A DNA stretch of 64,000 nt from Prorocentrum cordatum (lineage: Eukaryota > Sar > Dinophyceae > Prorocentrales > Prorocentraceae). Location of the stretch: the NCBI GenBank assembly GCA_963575745.1, contig CAUYUJ010004780.1, positions 582,676 through 646,675 of the forward strand, read 5' to 3'. The position numbers were made by a program, and so were the translations under genes. Each line of letters begins with the position of its first letter. Within the stretch, counting starts at the first letter, position 1. The notes under the pieces were generated by a model. It was not told the origin of the DNA and did no database searches. It saw only the letters and a list, made by a program, of their open reading frames with translations. Shown here piece after piece: positions 63,365-64,000 of this stretch.

Positions 63365-64000
63365 TTAGAGAAACAGCACCACGCTTTGCCACGAAGGTGG
63401 ACTCCGCCATGCACGGAACTGGAAACAGAGCAACAAAAATGCCAGGGCAGGAGTTCTGGAGAACACGCATAAAAGGCAAAGACTTCTGTCACGTCTATGT
63501 CACCTCGTTCCTCCTCCTCCTTCTCCTCCTCCTCCTCCTTGGCCTCCCCCTCGTCCACCTCCTAGTCGTCCTTCTCGCCTTCCTCCTCCTCGTCCTCGTC
63601 GTCGTCTTCCTCCTCCTCCCCCCTCAATCCGCATCGTCCTCATCGCTCTTCCCCCTGCTCTCGCGCATCGACCCCCCCCCCCCCCTTCCCCATGCCCTGC
63701 GAATGCGCGCCCCCACGTTGCCACCCACCCGGCCGAAAGGCGGCCCACCTGGGCGGTTCCATCCCACTTGCAACACGCACCGCAACATGGCACATGTTCG
63801 CTTCAAGCATGCGCGTGCCTGCGTCGGCGTTGCATACTCCCGCGTAGAAGGGCGAACTGTCGCCCTCGCTTCGGCGCCGCTCTCGCCCTGGCGCTTGGGA
63901 ACCGACTTCCCTTTCGACGCGCGCATTTCCGACTGAAAGCGGCGTTCCCGCCTCGGCGTGGCGCGCAGTTACACTCGCGCCATTTTGGGGCCCCGCGCGA
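63365..64000. other. Right flank of the retrotransposon, no gene recognised
   Basis: (CTC)n/(CGTC)n pyrimidine-rich repeats at 63505-63640, a C-run at 63670-63685, then GC-rich sequence. A plus-strand frame of 202 codons spans the repeats but lacks protein-like composition outside them. Confidence 0.5.

Noticed and set aside
40246-63380. A 5-bp target-site duplication around the large element
   Set aside because: The flanks CCATAGAA and TTAGAGAA are similar but not identical at the borders; not strong enough to call.

Overview
The window looks like nuclear DNA of a dinoflagellate. The evidence is indirect but consistent: GC-rich sequence with very long simple-sequence arrays, few and fragmentary host exons, a Ty1/copia-type polyprotein, and a tyrosine-recombinase (YR) retroelement whose recombinase matches the pattern I know from dinoflagellates (HSA-x-AGFAS, then RxIYID). 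No spliced-leader, rRNA or tRNA gene was seen. All protein calls come from hand translation and motif reading; no database search was possible.

Layout. (1) 1-3952, plus strand: 3' part of a YR (DIRS/PAT-like) retroelement with an RNase H tail, a tyrosine recombinase, a membrane-protein ORF and a split direct-repeat end (B1-A2-B2). (2) About 4-14 kb: dispersed repeats, a diverged duplication of about 0.8 kb (6220-7015 and 10055-10910), and minus-strand host-like exons. The best model is complement(join(7208..7347,7712..7844,8295..9362)), 446 codons; a second gene ends in exons 5708-5945 and 5509-5643. (3) 15.1-16.75 kb: broken plus-strand coding remnants, probably from another retroelement. 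(4) 17-40 kb: almost only repeats. These include a 104-bp GC-rich tandem array, about 3.7 kb of (AGT)n, several minisatellites, foldback elements, inverted copies of a B-box-like unit, and a satellite of about 155-160 bp. (5) 40261-63364, minus strand: one LTR retrotransposon of about 23.1 kb. (6) 63365-64000: pyrimidine-rich flank.

The large element is the main interest. In its own direction it runs: LTR, PBS, gag (AT-hook, RING-like Cys/His cluster, coiled coil, capsid-like region, CCCH knuckle), protease, HHCC/integrase, reverse transcriptase, RNase H, then about 11.8 kb of further coding sequence before the polypurine tract and 3' LTR. This extra module is longer than pol. It begins by reading through from RNase H into a methyltransferase-like domain. 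It also holds an uninterrupted 1245-codon ORF whose C-terminal part resembles Tpt1/KptA RNA 2'-phosphotransferase (RACQGHS motif) and whose N-terminal part has an HGTS ADP-ribosyltransferase-like motif. The LTRs are about 90% identical by eye, so the insertion is old; gag-pol carries many frameshifts and stops, while parts of the extra module are intact.

At least 30 short imperfect palindromes sit through this element. Each has a core like CGGCT-N-AGCCG, and many have outer arms that differ from site to site yet remain self-complementary. They fall in linkers between domains and avoid the recognisable enzymatic cores. I saw no comparable series elsewhere in the window. This covarying hairpin family and the accessory module are the best candidates for something undescribed.
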